Of a DNA stretch of 64,000 nt, positions 63,932 through 64,000 are shown piece after piece. Numbering within the stretch: position 1 is the first letter of the stretch; each line of letters opens with the position of its first letter. Source of the stretch: Teichococcus coralli (GTDB lineage: Bacteria; Pseudomonadota; Alphaproteobacteria; Acetobacterales; Acetobacteraceae); the NCBI RefSeq assembly GCF_009829925.1, contig NZ_SNVJ01000007.1, forward strand, positions 122,513-186,512. Direction: 5' to 3'. The position numbers were made by a program, and so were the translations under genes. The notes below the pieces were generated by a model, which saw only the letters and a program-made list of their open reading frames with translations, ran no database searches and was not told the DNA's origin.

Positions 63932-64000
63932 CGCGATCTGCCCGACATCGCAGCGGATCGTGGCCCGGAGCCGGCGCGGCTTCTCTCGCGTCGGGACATT

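Overview
The window is a GC-rich chromosome segment from an alphaproteobacterium. Gene content and style (cvpA-purF, glyQ-glyS-ppdK, a TIGR02587/TIGR02588 pair, HWE-type kinase, PHB-depolymerase plus CopG pair, DUF2076, DUF1127) suggest Acetobacteraceae, probably Roseomonas-like. That placement is inference; no rRNA or marker tree was available. No tRNA, rRNA, CRISPR array, intact transposase or prophage gene is visible. 

Layout: 0-8.7 kb holds the end of an Mla-type lipid transporter, an HWE hybrid kinase on the minus strand, radA, and a tightly coupled cvpA-purF-SDR run. 8.8-15.1 kb has a TIGR02587/02588 pair, a GNAT enzyme, asd with a structured leader, a CPA1 antiporter and a dihydroorotase. 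15.2-24.7 kb has yfgM-bamB and der, separated by about 6 kb holding a LysR/TctC/CoA-transferase operon, a MarR/VOC pair and an HMG-CoA lyase. 24.9-29.9 kb is a minus-strand glycosylation operon (GT9, GT4, AsnB, tiny membrane protein), followed by ygfZ. 29.9-37.8 kb carries a methyltransferase, ppdK, glyS, glyQ and small plus-strand enzymes. 38.1-39.3 kb is a clearly AT-richer Fic gene, most likely foreign. 39.5-46.8 kb is housekeeping: M29 aminopeptidase, S49 peptidase, formaldehyde dehydrogenase, PepSY-like, CoA-binding, DUF2076, MFS and TRIC-type channel. 

From 46.8 kb onward coding density falls. Small stress-type genes (csp, DUF3606, a conserved 70-aa protein, zf-TFIIB) sit among long gene-poor stretches, palindromic repeats, a MITE and a decayed histidine-kinase copy. 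The intact genes there are a PHB-depolymerase-like esterase with a CopG regulator, an enolase-superfamily dehydratase, a KaiC-like ATPase coupled to a hybrid histidine kinase, a LysR/DUF1127 pair with a visible operator, an aldo/keto reductase and a methyltransferase. 

Most distinctive signals: (1) a dispersed CTAG-bounded palindromic element in four copies, two of which supply the TAG stop codon of a neighbour; (2) a 159-bp MITE with TCA target duplication, one copy of which is the stop codon of a CopG gene; (3) a leader before asd with two mutually exclusive hairpins and a short Thr/Ile/Lys-rich reading frame; (4) a triplicated 15-bp unit carrying both Shine-Dalgarno and GTG start at the SDR gene; (5) several 12-bp tandem repeats at gene edges; (6) the KaiC-like/kinase operon with a decayed kinase beside it.
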